A DNA stretch of 64,000 bases. Origin: Echinococcus granulosus (taxonomy: Eukaryota; Platyhelminthes; Cestoda; Cyclophyllidea; Taeniidae). This document shows, in pieces, positions 51,301 through 63,866 of the stretch. The stretch's first letter is position 1, and every line of letters starts with the position of its first letter. Location: positions 710,908 to 774,907 of the forward strand of contig NW_020170410.1 in NCBI RefSeq assembly GCF_000524195.1. The letters are read 5' to 3'. Made by a program: the position numbers and the translations under genes. The notes below the pieces were generated by a model. It was given only the letters and a program-made list of their open reading frames with translations, did not search any database and was not told the origin of the DNA.

Positions 51301-54300
51301 TCATCTTGAGACATTCAATACCTGTTTCGCAAAATCACCTTAATATTGAATTTTGGTCTTCCTTTAAAGCTATTTTAAATATTAGATGTCTAATCACCTA
51401 GCGCTATCATAAAAACAATTAGTTCTAACATAAAAATGATGTAGGAAGGAGAAGGCAGTAAACAAATTAGTTTTTGTTCCACTAACAATGGAGTTTGCGT
51501 TCACAAAAATAGCAATTGTTTGAAAGGGGAATAATAAAAAATTAACAAGAAAAACACGCAAAAGGTCTATTTAGCCTACGCCCTATTGTGAGGAAGGCCC
51601 CAGAAGGAAATTTTTTGGTAAGGATCATTTAAACAGGATTGACAAACCAATTACACGTAAATATTACTTGGACGGTGCGAAATGCGACTCTAAGAGCGAA
51701 GTAATTTTACCCTAACTGAAGTAAATCTCAAGAAAGGACAGACGACTTTTCAGCAGATTCAGTTTGCTATAACTGTTCCTTCTGCAGATTTCTTGAAGTA
51801 CAAACTGACAAAATGGCTTCCTACCTAGCCCCAGTGCACATTTGCATCCGATCTGGCTGACGGACCCGAATTTGGGTCACTGACCTTTAATCAATTGGTT
51901 AATGACTCTCTGGCCAGAGGGGAAAGGAAGAAAAGACGGAGTAGGAGGGGAGGGACAAATACTGACACCCTTAAAATGGACCATCTTTGATTTAACACAT
52001 TCTCTCCCTCTCGCTCTCTCTTACATAGACACTCGCTCAGAAAATTAATCTTTTTTATGAACCACCCTTGCAGCAGTGAGGTGTCGTATTACGGCAGACG
52101 ATGTGCCCCAAAGACAGAAGCGGTAGCAGTTTAATCACCGAAATTTTAGTCACAGTTGCCGTTAGATTCAGGCCTCACGATTCGGCTTAATTATTGCTAA
52201 TTTAACGGCTCATCCCTGATGGCAAATTGCTCGTTTACGAGGGCTACGCCAAAACTAGTTCTTCACTATCTCTTTTAGACGCTTGTTTTAAAGCCAACTG
52301 TAGTGTAGGTGTTAGAGTAAGGCAAATTATTAGAATAAGGATCGTAATTTCGTTTGTAGAAGTCTAAGGACACGCGATACTAACTGCTTCGGCACATAAA
52401 AATCCGTAATTATTCCACAGAATTATCCATTGTTTAATCAAAATGCTACTAAACTGTTAACTTTGGGATTTCGCGCAATGTAATACCTGAATTGTTTGTT
52501 TAGTTCTTGATTTAGGTAAAGGGCCACTTAGGGGTTTCGCTATTATGCCTTTGTCAGGCGGCCTGGCCTCCAGGTCACGCTAGTAGCCCTGCCTTTCTGT
52601 ATATCGACAACATATATTCTGCCCGAGTACTATGTCTTCTCTCATCCTTGCAAGAGTCTGGGAGAGATACAATAACATCTCAAGCTATTTTTTAAGGCCC
52701 TGGTGCACTTGTACCTCTATCTAAGCACAAAACTAAGAAATGTAGATAATTAACTAAGAGATGTTGGTTTCTCTAGAGGTGGCAAATGCAGATTAAGACG
52801 GAATCCTCACACTTCTACTGCGGATTATAGTAAGGTTGAGCATTGCACTAAGCGAAGACAACTTAAACAAATAATCTCTGGAAAGTTAGCTGGTGTTTAT
52901 TAGTTCTGCTGAATCTAGTTGAACAAATGCTTTACTTTCTTGTGCTTTGGTTTATTTTTCCGCATTTTTATAGTAATGCAAAGCATAATCTAGTAGTTAA
53001 GCTTGTATGTTCCTCTCAGATATCGTTTCAAAACGCCATTTCTATTTACATCCAGTAATCATTGGGATTCATCGCTACTCATTTACAGCATCGTAAACAT
53101 TGCCCCAAAACTGTACTTTTTAATGACTATGGCTGTATTCTGGTCTAGTGCAGAGTTAATCATATCAACCAATGAGACCTTGTGACCTGACTATAAATTA
53201 ACACAGTGGTAAGAAGTTTTTGTGATCGCCTTTAGTTTTCTTTTGAGTTGCGGAAATAGGATCGTCAAATGATGAAGTTTGAATACTGCTATTACTACTG
53301 GACTGAAGGGACACTGATGATGGTTCCGCGAAATCTAAACTAAGATTTTATTAAGCACTTCTAGGTTGAAAGATTCTTTGTTCCCTATAGTGTAATTCAG
53401 CAACGATATTTTGGGGCGTGAGCATTTCTAATCTCGCATAGTGGAGGAATGCATGGACGTGATGAATTTCGGGCGGGCTGTCGCAAGACACTGCCTCGTC
53501 AACTTCTAAGTATGGAAAGGTCAAATACCCTTAAAATGTATTTGAAGACATTTTCTTCCAAAGCTAATGAAGGATGTTTTATTAAGCTGCCGTCTGAACC
53601 GTGGAAGAGTTATCCAGCACCACACTTAAGTCAAATAGATTACTTCAAAAGGTTGTTTTTTGTCTACTGGAATGTTTTATGGCCCTTGAAATGAAGTGGA
53701 GAGGAGCTGGTAGACTTGCATCTTATACCGTAAAAGAATAAGTGAAGTAATGCTCTTGACTCGGACTCATTGGTCTATTTGAAAGAAAGTCTTCTTCACT
53801 GTACGCTTTGCTGTTTCGTCTTAAGACGGCTTGCGACAGTCCTTTCGCTTAAGCTTTTTCCTAGAAATTTTTCAACCTATTTGTAGAAGTAATTTCATCG
53901 AGAGAAGTGAACGTGAGAAAACTCTTTTGCCTAGATAAACTCCACATTTTGGAAATAAATGCTTTGTTACCACAGAAAAGTAGTAAATAACGAGCCATGG
54001 AAATGGGAAAATGGAAGGATAATATGTCTTCTGTGTCTGTGAACGCTGACATAGAACCTTCCCTATAATGGGAAAAACGATTTTAATTTAAAAGAAAGTT
54101 ACTTCTAAAGGAAAGAGGGAAGAAAAAAGAAGAAGCGTGTCTTGTCTTTGTTTTTTTTAATTTGCCTGAGTGGTGGATACGCTTTTTGTGAAGACAGTAG
54201 ACTAAACATGGAGATGTAGGGGAGGAGGTGTGCATTAGGATGGATGATTTCTGTCTTGTTAAGACTGGAAATTGCGCTTTTAGGTAAGGCTTAAGATGAT

Positions 54301-57300
54301 AGAAATTACTTGCCAAATCTGCACATCATAATAATGCCTTGAGATTTGACTCAAAACCTACTAGAATAGTCCTTACTTCCCGTTGAAGTAGCAGTTACAG
54401 TAGCTGCGTGCCAGCAAATATGTCCTATTCTCGGTTTACAGATCCTATAATTAACCTCAGGCAGTTAGAGCCCCAGAAACAGGTGTCTGAATGATACCAA
54501 ATGACTAACCTCGCGGGTTTAGGTTGGCCCATGACTCGAACCTTGATGTTGCAATACGTGACACGAGGGAAATGGCCACTAGTGTCCCATTCCTCACCCT
54601 TTGTGAGGTCTTGCAGGAGTTGTAGTCCAAAGAACGTGCTATTGAATCCGGTGAAGCACTTCATCAGGTAGATTTGGCCCAAACAATTGGCAATAAAAAG
54701 GGCGCGCACAAAGAGGAAGAGAAATGTAAGTCGTGCATTGGGTGCGATGCCACAGAGGCACCGGTTTACAAAGGACTTCATTCGCCGGAATCGCGATTGT
54801 GACTCCGCTTGCTCCTCTAACGTGGCCACTAGGCAGGAGACAGCTTTGAGGCGCAATTCGCGATCTGGAATGGAAGCCTCCTTGGCGGATTTGAGCAGAA
54901 GGGGAAGACGACGCGAACAGACACGCCAGAGGAGATGCGGCACCCAAGACATCATAGCCTGGCCCGCTAAAACTATTGACATCCACTGGTAGTAGCCGAT
55001 GAATTTGATTTTTTCGTACTCCAGCTCTTCTGCGGGAATGTCTTCGTGAGGCAGGAGGAAATAAGTGTTCGACACCCAACAGTAATTCTCGGTGTACTCC
55101 TCCCATGCTCGTGTGAATTCTGGAGGTACCCAACATTGGATTGGCTTTCCTAAAGTCAAAAATTTTGAAGTAGTAATATTCAACTATTCTATTACTACTT
55201 ACTACTACCCAAAAATATGAGTTTTTTCGTTGTAGGATCATTATGGTGAATATTTTGAGAAAAACAATGAAGTGGATTGCTTCCAAGATTGCTTAGTCAT
55301 TAGAGTTAATGAATTATGCAAATATATTACCCAATTTTGACAAGAAAACGAAATCCCACCATTAGAGTCTATTCATCTGGGTAGTGCCTTTGAAGCGGAA
55401 GTATGTTAGGCTACTTTAAAAGACCAAAAAATGTCAACCCACTGACACTTAAGTGCCACTTAAAGCTGTCAGCATTTCGTTTTTTTTTCTATCCATGTGA
55501 TATTTTTGCTTGAAGATTCCTGTCAGATTTCACTCCTTTTACAACACTGATTTATGTAAATCTTAAAGGTAGAGTACAATAAAATATCCAAGAAGTCAAG
55601 TCTCATTAGCTCAAATAACTTATCAGGCGCACAATCTGAAAACCAACTAATTTGACTACTTTGTTTCTTTAACGACAACGAATGGATTAAGGTATAACAA
55701 CTCATTAAAAAGCTGGAAAAGAGGATTATTTTTATGAAACGCGGTAGGGCGTTCCCGAGGAAGTGTTATTAATCAAAACGGCAAAAAAGAACCTTAAACA
55801 CTATTTTAATGACATTAGGTGCATAAAAATCACCCTAAGAGCATGTCCTCTTTTTTGGTTCAAAATTTGCTCCTAAAGATGATTAAATTTATAATAGCTG
55901 TGGTGGGGCTAACTCCTTTGTCACTCAGTAGGGTCAAAAGTTAACCCTCATCATCAAATTTTTTAAGGTTACTCGAAGTCTTTTTTGTACGGTAGTAGAA
56001 TTCAGCAGCTCCAAACAAAGCAGCGAACTACTTCCACTCTTGCATAAAACTACATACGTTGAGTGTTAACTTTTTTGCAAGGAAAAAGGGGTAACTTTGT
56101 AGACAGAAGATGGATGAATCGGAATTCAAATGGAAGCCAAGCAAGCAATGAAAATATGGAGCAAGGCCATCGTATTCAAACTTAAACGCAGAGCTTATGC
56201 TGCCGACTCGTTCAAGAGCAAAAAAAATGCGCGTATGAATAATTTAAACTTCGACAGGAGGGGAAAAGAGTTTGCTAATACTTTTCGGGTACGAACGACT
56301 TCACCACTTTTTCTTATGTATGGAGCTAAGCTAAAAAAGCAGCTTGCCCTTGTAGAATTTAGGCTCAAGGCTTTTTGACCAATTGAACATTGTCCATGAA
56401 AATCATGAGAGAATATTTTTTCCCTTCAAATTGATAGCGTTGGTGATACCTGGGAAGGTGTTTTTTTCTTAATATTTAGGGCTATTCTAATTAGGTCTTT
56501 TGAATTGTCGTTTTTACTGTGTTCAGGCAAGTGAACATAAAAATGAATGAAGTAAAAATTTATGGTTGTTGTCCCTTTTCGGGTTCTTTCTTGGTTTTGT
56601 AAAAAAGAAAAATTTTGCATTCCCACAAATTTTAAAAACTGTTATTTGATGCTTAGTGCGACTGAGAATTGCAGTTGGAAAATTGGAGATCGCGAAATCC
56701 CCCAACGCGTAAAAAACGCAGGGTTTTTAAGACTTCTGGATGGCAAGACCTTATAATCACTTAAAAAGGGCTTGCGGTTATGCGGCACTCACAAGCTTAA
56801 GCGCTGTGGCCACTTTACACTCCCATCCCCTCGTCATATCTCCGAGCGGATGTAGGCATTCTGAGCTGGTGAAAGTTTATGGTCTCTGCTCATGCCCCAA
56901 CATTACTGTTATAGGGTGCTGTTAACGATAAGGAGGTCTTCTGACTCTTTTTTCATTGCATTGTACTGCTAAAAAGAACATAAGCCTAGACAAATATGAC
57001 TCGGCTTAACCACTTTTTAGTGCAGTGAAAAGAAAGAGTTTGCAAGATATCAAGCTGTTCTAATCACGTCTGTAGTTAAGACGATAAAAATTTTGAGAGT
57101 ACTTGCAGTCATCGGATTATAATGCATTGAGGGAAATTTCCATGTATTTGGGTGGTAATTAAGTCAAGGAAATTTGTTTACCTTAAGAGTAAAAACCAAC
57201 CAGGTTTGTTCCTTCCTCTACAAATAAGTTTCGTCAGTCGTGTGGACACCACACGAAGGGTATTTTTAAAGTAATTCTTCTGAAATGTGTGCAAGTGCTT

Positions 57301-59486
57301 GACCATGGTAGTCTTGACATTTGTCACTCCTAGCAATGCGTGCATAAGCGCGTCCAGAATATGAGAGGAGGCAAAGAATATGTATAAGGCAAATATGCGT
57401 CCAGCAGTGACGGGCCCTCCAAACGCCTGATCGTAATTAAAGCTCAAAAGGTGATAAAGTCATGAGAAGAGTAGAAGCGAAGAGCATTGGTGCAGATCCC
57501 ATATATACTACAATGTGTATTTCGAGTACGATCCCGATATGTTGGATATTTTAGACTTACCTGCTCGAGCAGATGATCGCGAACCAATTTTTAAATCTGT
57601 TTCGGAAACTAGTGATGAAAGAAGTGGAAAACAACAAGTGTCCCTGGGAATCCCGAATTCACCTCGTAACTTCCTTTTTCTTGCAGAGTAGTTTAATTGG
57701 ATCAATTTAGACTTCTCAGACAGTAAAATGCCTTTTGCACGAAACCAAACTAGACTCGTAAATAACTGCTAAGCCTTGCCTAAACCAAATTAAATTTTTG
57801 TAGAAGTAGAGCCCGATGAATAATTTGAGTTGTTGGTATAATAAATGCAGAGAAACAAATACTTGCCCCTTGGAATTTCGAGGATGAGGCAGCAGAAGAA
57901 TAGCACATCCCTTTTCGGAATTTATGCATCATTAAATCTTGCAAAAGTCCATGCATTTTTCATTTACTTTGCCTGATTTAGTGCCTTGCACGGGATCTTC
58001 TGCAGAATTGATGGTCTGCGACGGCCTAGTTATCTCCTTGATAACAAATAGCGCAATTTATCTGATCCTTAACTGGCCTAAAATGATGCTTAGCAAATCG
58101 AGATAACTCAAGTTCTTTGTCCAGTAGAGATAATTACCTACGTATGTTTAATGATTTCAGCCATAGGAACCCATTCACCTTATATGTGTCAGCAGTTAAG
58201 GCGACATCAACGTGTCTACTTATAGGCTAACTTCATGAGTTAGCGCAGGCCGACCCAAAGTACTTAAAATTCTGTATAAAATTTCACCTTCAAAGTGCAT
58301 GTAAGATTATAAAGGCAACCGCATCCAACGTATTTGTGAAATGTTCTTATCCGCAAGGGGTAATTTTTGGTTGCTGATGCTTAGCGTCAAGATGGGAAGA
58401 GTTTTTAATGAAGTAGTTGAGATAATGGGAGGAAAGCGGAGAATAATCTGCCTTTAAAGAGTTGATACTTGAGGGGTAGAGAAGGCTTGAGAGAAGGAGG
58501 AAGAGGTGGGCAAAAAGCTTCAAAATGAAGGAAGTCTGCTAATTACAGGGCAGTGACATACAGAGAGAGAGAAAAAAAGTTCCTCTTTACCACTACAGCT
58601 TCTACTTCCTCTTGTTATCACTGGACAGACCTACATTCATACAGGCATACACAAGCCCACAGCTGTACTCTTCACGTTGCTGCTATTTCAACATGAGAGC
58701 TGCTTGAACAAGAAGCAGCAGACACCAAGAGTTCTGCCGTATGAGAATTCAAGAGAGACACTTTTCTCGTGAAACGTCTATTCATTCGCAAAGCTGATGA
58801 TAAGCAACTTTATTTCAAATTTTTCTGCAACTAAAAACAGCTAAGCTATATTCTTTGCCATATATACGTCAAAGTACCATATCATCCAAACTTATTATGC
58901 ACAAAAGCAAATGCTATTTAAGGAGGTGATTTATGTACGACGAGCCCTAACAGGCAGAATTAATAAAAGACGACCAGTTGAATAGAAACAGTGAGGAGAA
59001 GTGAGATAAATTCCTGTGTCCCTACTTTTTTCCCTGTATTCAAAAATGTTTTGTGATTTTTTTAACGAACAAAAGGCCATTTGTTATCTCCGATCACTTA
59101 TTCAGATAAGAATCACTTCACACTTCAAGGTTGCAGTTCACTTAGTCTTGTAATAGACAGAATTGTCAAAAATCCTGTTACTGGAAAATAAGACTACATT
59201 CCTGTCCTTGGGGTGTGCCAGAAAAGCCGGTATCAGTACGTAATACTAGAATCTCCTGGCTGAATTTTTACTTTTTGAAATGATCGTCATGATGCAGTTT
59301 GGCAACCTTACCGACGTACTGTCGCAGACTGATAATGATGATGAAAATAAGTATTAATCCACCAGTGAATTGGTAGTTAAGTTGGTCGATAAAGTCAACG
59401 CCTTCACCACCGTAGGGAGTACGAAAAAGTCGGCCGAGTTTGAAAACAAATCCACCGTCGAGTAGACCACCGGCCCCACGGGCCAT
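44944..59486 (-). CDS. Innexin B (gap-junction channel subunit), three coding exons
   Basis: Coding joins are 59486-59312, 55149-54510 and 45352-44944 (minus strand), giving 407 residues, a normal innexin length. Hallmarks in order: DFIDQLNYQF before membrane segment one (about 39-58); first extracellular loop with KPIQCW (Cys64) and NYCWV (Cys82); YYQW at 111-114 with segment two following; a short cytoplasmic loop rich in Glu and Arg; segment three about 199-219; second loop with VTYC (Cys258) and YSLQC (Cys277); segment four about 285-306; a cytoplasmic tail ending SAV, a class I PDZ-ligand-like end. An in-frame TGA lies one codon before the ATG, fixing the start in this exon, with G at -3 and +4. 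In the first 30 residues from KPIQC, 26 match innexin A. All introns are GT-AG. Confidence 0.95.
45353..54509 (-). other. Innexin B intron 2
   Basis: A 9.2-kb, phase 2, GT-AG intron with acceptor TTGTCATTCTAG. It contains a TRIM-family solo LTR (52479-52671) in antisense orientation. Two overlapping opposite-strand frames near 47995-48719 (143 and 124 codons) show no recognisable domain. Otherwise nothing is seen. Confidence 0.88.
52479..52671 (+). repeat. Solo LTR of the TRIM-like family in innexin B intron 2
   Basis: A single 193-base LTR from TGTAATACC to GAGATACA, with the family CATATATTCTGCCCGAGT block. No partner LTR or interior is nearby, and no target duplication is visible. Confidence 0.75.
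54510..55149 (-). CDS. Innexin B coding exon 2
   Basis: 640 bases encoding the end of Gly59 to the split Ser272: first loop, YYQW, segment two, a short basic/acidic cytoplasmic loop, segment three and VTYC. It lacks the long low-complexity insertion of innexin A. The donor is GCGAG/GTTAGT, phase 2, at the same place as in innexin A. Confidence 0.94.
55150..59311 (-). other. Innexin B intron 1
   Basis: A 4.2-kb, phase 1, GT-AG intron (acceptor TTTGACTTTAG). It contains purine-rich stretches (about 58430-58580) and an unassigned minus-strand frame at 57178-57447 that looks mildly coding-like. No TRIM copy was found. Confidence 0.88.
59312..59486 (-). CDS. Innexin B coding exon 1
   Basis: Residues 1-58 plus one base. 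It starts MARGAG, then Gly-rich FVFKLGRLF and the conserved DQLNYQF, then a very hydrophobic first segment ending RQYVG. The donor is GTCG/GTAAGG, phase 1, at the same codon as in innexin A. Confidence 0.93.
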
Positions 59487-59760
59487 GCCTCAAATTCGGC
59501 TCTCCTGGGGATGTCTAGGTGTGCTTAATACCACGTCTCCCGTATTGCAGATGAACCGCGTTGCTAGCATTGTGTCAGCCAGAGGGAGTGATCCATTTAT
59601 GTCGAGGCGGTTTTATTGTCCACGTGAACAAGGACGGGTTAGCCAATGGACCTTTATTTCTCTATTCACTCTTGTCTGGCTGTTTGGCAGTCTTGGTTAA
59701 AGTCAATAATCACAGAGCAGCAAAGAGGGTGAGAGTCCTACTGCTGCTTTTAGTGGTAGC

Positions 59761-59831
59761 GGTGACAGAGAAGGTGATGGTGGCGGTGGCCGTGGTGGTG
59801 GTGGTGACGGTGGTGATGATGGTGGATGTGG
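59761..59831. repeat. GGT/GAT-rich simple repeat upstream of innexin B
   Basis: Imperfect GGTGGT/GATGGT tract on the plus strand, reading CAC/CAT on the gene strand. It lies about 275 bases upstream of the innexin B ATG, possibly in the 5' UTR. Confidence 0.75.
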
Positions 59832-60084
59832 GAATGCCAGTGTAGCGGTTATTGCTCATTCAATTATACGCCAGAGCTACCGCTGCCACTGCCGTTACTA
59901 CCGATACGTTGAAAATCAGTGGAGCTGCCTTATTGGCTCCTGCCTGCCCTGCACATGCCCGTGCGCACACAGTCCACACACACGCACTCCGTTTGAGAAC
60001 GAATTGACGAATGATTGCGCGTGTCCGACCTTGAGGCTTCTCTATTCGTGTATTTGCGTACACAAATGCACCAGCCATGGGTAG

Positions 60085-60092
60085 CCAATCAG
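60085..60092 (-). promoter_or_regulatory. CCAAT box upstream of innexin B
   Basis: CCAATCAG on the plus strand, inverted relative to the gene, which NF-Y tolerates. A second CCAAT lies at 60116-60120. Both are about 600 bases upstream of the ATG in a CpG- and CA-rich region. Confidence 0.4.
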
Positions 60093-60184
60093 GGGGAGGT
60101 GATGGGAGGCACTGACCAATGGTAATGAGGTAGAAGCCGCGTATGCATATGGGGTGTTAGCGTGCTGGCTAGTGGAAAGGTGGG

Positions 60185-60194
60185 CTATTTTTAG
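60185..60194 (-). promoter_or_regulatory. MEF2-type site upstream of innexin B
   Basis: CTAAAAATAG on the gene strand matches the MEF2 consensus YTAWWWWTAR at every position. It lies about 700 bases upstream of the ATG and 65 bases beyond the second CCAAT. MEF2 controls muscle genes in animals. Function here is inference. Confidence 0.35.
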
Positions 60195-60320
60195 AACCAA
60201 CGCCTGCCACGCGCCTACCCAGTAGCATGGTTAGACTGCACTTCTTCCCAGACCAGCTCAAACTAGCACGTGCATACCTGCGCGCGTACTCACACGCCCT
60301 TGCTCAAGGGAAGAGGGGGA

Positions 60321-63300
60321 TGGGAGGCAAGAGCCACACCTGGGAAGTTTGGTCGACTGTCATTAGAACAAGGCTAGCCTCCTAATCTCGCCACTCAAAT
60401 GACTGACACATCTTCATCTACTCTCTAGTACTTAAAATCCTCCCTCTGTGAGATAGAAGTCAAAGAAGGGCTGTTGATTATTACCAGCACAGTTAGTCGT
60501 CTTAAACTAAGGTGAAAATGCCAAAGAAAGGATCAGTGGGACAATCTAAACCATTTTTAACCGTATCAATTCAGTGGTAATAAGTGCTTCCAATCGCGAA
60601 AGACAAACGGGTCTCGCCTACTTATGAAACCGAAGTAAGTGGGATTCGGTCTTCTCCAGAAAATTAAGACTGATTATTTGATAGTCACGTGATTTAACAC
60701 CGACCCCAGAATTACCATGCTTCCACCTACAGTAATAAGGCTACTAATCTCTCTTATCTTACAGGTTATTTTTAGCTGGAAACAGGAAGCTACCTTCAAT
60801 CCATTGCAGAAAATGGATGAAATAAATGACACTAAATCGTGATGATATCATTCCAAAACCTTTTTATTTTAATAGATAAAAAGTCTTCGCTACGGTGATT
60901 AATGTGTTAAATAAGATCATGTAAAATTCGAAAGTCGTGTGAAGTCGGTACTCGGAGTTGCACTATTGCCCAACACAGAGTTCTTGTCAATCACCAAATC
61001 GTACATTTTTATAGCTCCATGATCTCATCTGATACTAACTAGCAGCTTCAGAGTAGAGGAATCATATGAAGAGAAAAGTGCTGAGAGATGCAATATGCTT
61101 CAAAATACCAGCGGCAGGTTGGTGACTGCCATTGTTATTCCATTAGCATCAGAAATGGTTACTTTAAACTGAGCACCTCTGAAACAACTCCTTTGCCACT
61201 GTCCATAAAACACCAGAGACAAATGTTGTCCTTTTTTGTTTTTTCCTTAAATAATTGGAAAAGTAAAAAGCAACTTCGGGGGCGAGATTTCTATGATTCA
61301 AAAATAAGACAAATGCAGGAGTATTTCATCCTAGTAACCCTTATTCCAATTTATTAGAATTTTTAGGTACACTGAGAGTGGCCACGAATTATGTTTCCCT
61401 CCTTAAAGATAAAAAACTGGCCAACCGATGGTTCTGCACTTATTTTGGGCTAGAGAACTAAAAAAAAATAAAGACTATGAGCGATCGCAATCACATCACT
61501 TTTTATGAAGTTTTTTAATCTTTATGCTGTTAACTAATGTACCATCAACCGACAAATGCCTAACACAGCACACCTTACAACTCGTTCGTTTTTTTCTTGA
61601 TAGATTAATAAAATCTGGACGTGTCTTTAGTAAAACAGTCTATAATAAATCTTGAATTTTTGTTTTGTGATGACAAAAAAAGTAATATGCCTTTTGCCTC
61701 TTTCGGTCAAGTATCCAACCGCAAATGCCCAGATAAGGTTCCTGCAACTCGGATATTAAAATCACTATTGCTACTTAAAATTTAACAGTAGACAATTTTC
61801 CACAATTTTTCTGTTATAAGGTTAATGTTTTAGACAAATTTAATCAAAGCTAAGCGTATAAAATATGTCAAGAAGAACTTGTGTGTACTTACAATTAATG
61901 CCGATTTGCTGATGACTCCATTCATCAATGATGAAATTTCCAAAGTTGAGTCCAAACCTGAAATCGCTAATTTCCAGGCAGCATGCGATCAAGTGCCTGA
62001 GCTACACTTCAAGCAGTTGACTTCATGCAACTTTCAACAAGCTCATTCCATGCTAGGAGGCTTGGCTAAATGCAAGGGCCAGGTTTCTTGCTAGGTTAAT
62101 CACTACGTATATCCGCCGTTATATTTATACTGAAATCTTTATCATTTTAAATAAGAAGAAATGAAAAACGCACCCGCAAGGTCCCACTCAACCTAAAAGC
62201 GTGTTAAAATGAGTTTATTTGACTGATTATTCTTTCTTTAATAACAGTAAGGAGGTTGGTATGGATTCCTTAGATAAATTTTGCGCCTATGTAAATCTGC
62301 ATAGACGGGACTTTGCTTGGAATGTCAAAGTACCATTGTGGGAACTGGGATTATACTAACCATGAAGTCAGTGTAGATAGAAAATAGAAAATAGTAGAGG
62401 GAAGCAAATTTACTGACATCTCATCTTTGTAGAGCAAGGGTACTTACTGCAATAGTGAACAGCAAATAAGATACTTAATGAAGGAACCTTTCTTATTAAT
62501 ACTTAGTGGTCAGTTCCATAGGCCAGACGAAAGATATATAAATTCATTAAAGATAACAAATTGGTGACGCATCTGAAAGTTGTTTTTAAAAATTTTATTC
62601 TAATTCCTCATTCCAACCCTATTGTCATTTATTATCATTTATTATTTATTTTCCAGACTGTAAAGGGTATATCTACACACCCTTCATTTTTACTGTTACT
62701 CTTGATGTGATTCCACAAATCTTAGCAAATTGCTCAGGCATGGACGTTTTCTGGTAGTTGCACGAGAAATGTAGTTGCTACACGGACAGCTAGATTATTA
62801 GAGAAATGACTGCTTAAATAGCCAGTAGCAACAGTTGCACTAAAATGTGTATTTCGCACAATGTCGGCTTTTAGGCATCGTCCTGTCTTTGTGGGAGAAT
62901 TAAATTTGACAGATGTTTACTATTACAATGCAATAAAGTCAACTTCTGCTACTTTTTTAGCCGAAAAAGTTTTAAATAGTGGAAATTTTATGGGAGATTT
63001 ATGCACTGTAAAGTCATTAATTTGATGGTTGAGGTACTTTTTGCAAGGTGTATTGTGTCCGTTTGAAAGGAAAAAAAATTAGGCACTCTGAATTTTTTTG
63101 TTACAAACATGGAGACCTAAGCGCAAAACACAAATGATGTGCTTTTATGTGGCCATTTCGGTAATTAAAATTGAGGAACGATTACTGTCCCGTTTATCGA
63201 CTGCCAAAGTCAGTAAGAGTTTGATTTGAATAAACATTTACTATGTCGTCATCAGTCAGTAGACTTAGAGCCTATCCCTGATAAGAGTCTATTTAAGCAA

Positions 63301-63672
63301 GACATTGTCATACGATTTTAGAACATTCTGTTTTAGGAATATTTGCTTTGAATAGACGACGAAAGCTGAAGGCCTCACTTTAAAAATGTCATTTGGTACT
63401 TCGATCAACTATCACTGCCATATACTGTTCTACCAAAAAAAGCATTCACGAATCGGAGTCAGGGTTATCGTCAAATATTTAATCGGATGCCTGGGAGGTT
63501 TCCGCTGGTTCAAGGCCCCAGTACATAAGTTCGACAGTTGTGGGTAAAATAAAATGTGCAATGTCTGAAAATGGGAAATACCAATTTAAATATGACAGAT
63601 TATATATTTGCTTAACAAGATCTTTTTCCAAAAAAATTTTAAAACTGTTTTCATTTACCATAAAATTTAATC
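60321..63672. other. Intergenic AT-rich region
   Basis: No supported gene. Frames of 60-90 codons (61088-61357, 61879-62094) show no family features. Confidence 0.5.
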
Positions 63673-63866
63673 TGTAATCCTTTGATTATGAGTTAAACTC
63701 TTCGCTGTGATTGCAGAGACACTTAAAGCTTCCCTTCTGTGCTTCCGCTGGCTGCATAGCCTCCGGACAATGCCAGTAGCCCCCAGCCCTAATGTGCGTC
63801 ATTAGTGCATATTACGCCTTGGTATTATGTCTTCTTTCGCCTTCACTGAAGTCTCAGTGCACTACA
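63673..63866 (+). repeat. 5' LTR of TRIM copy 5
   Basis: A 194-base LTR with intact TG and CA termini and the conserved GGTATTATGTCTTCTTTCG block. Confidence 0.8.

Larger units (their letters stand above)
59487..60320 (-). promoter_or_regulatory. Probable promoter and 5' UTR region of innexin B
   Basis: Noticeably richer in G, C and CpG than the surrounding DNA, with CA/GT and GTG repeats, two CCAAT boxes and one MEF2-type site. It directly abuts the first coding exon. No clear TATA box was found. Confidence 0.45.

Noticed and set aside
54639..55286. 215-codon minus-strand frame overlapping innexin B exon 2
   Set aside because: It is a different frame of the same exon. The true frame carries the KPIQCW, YYQW and VTYC motifs.
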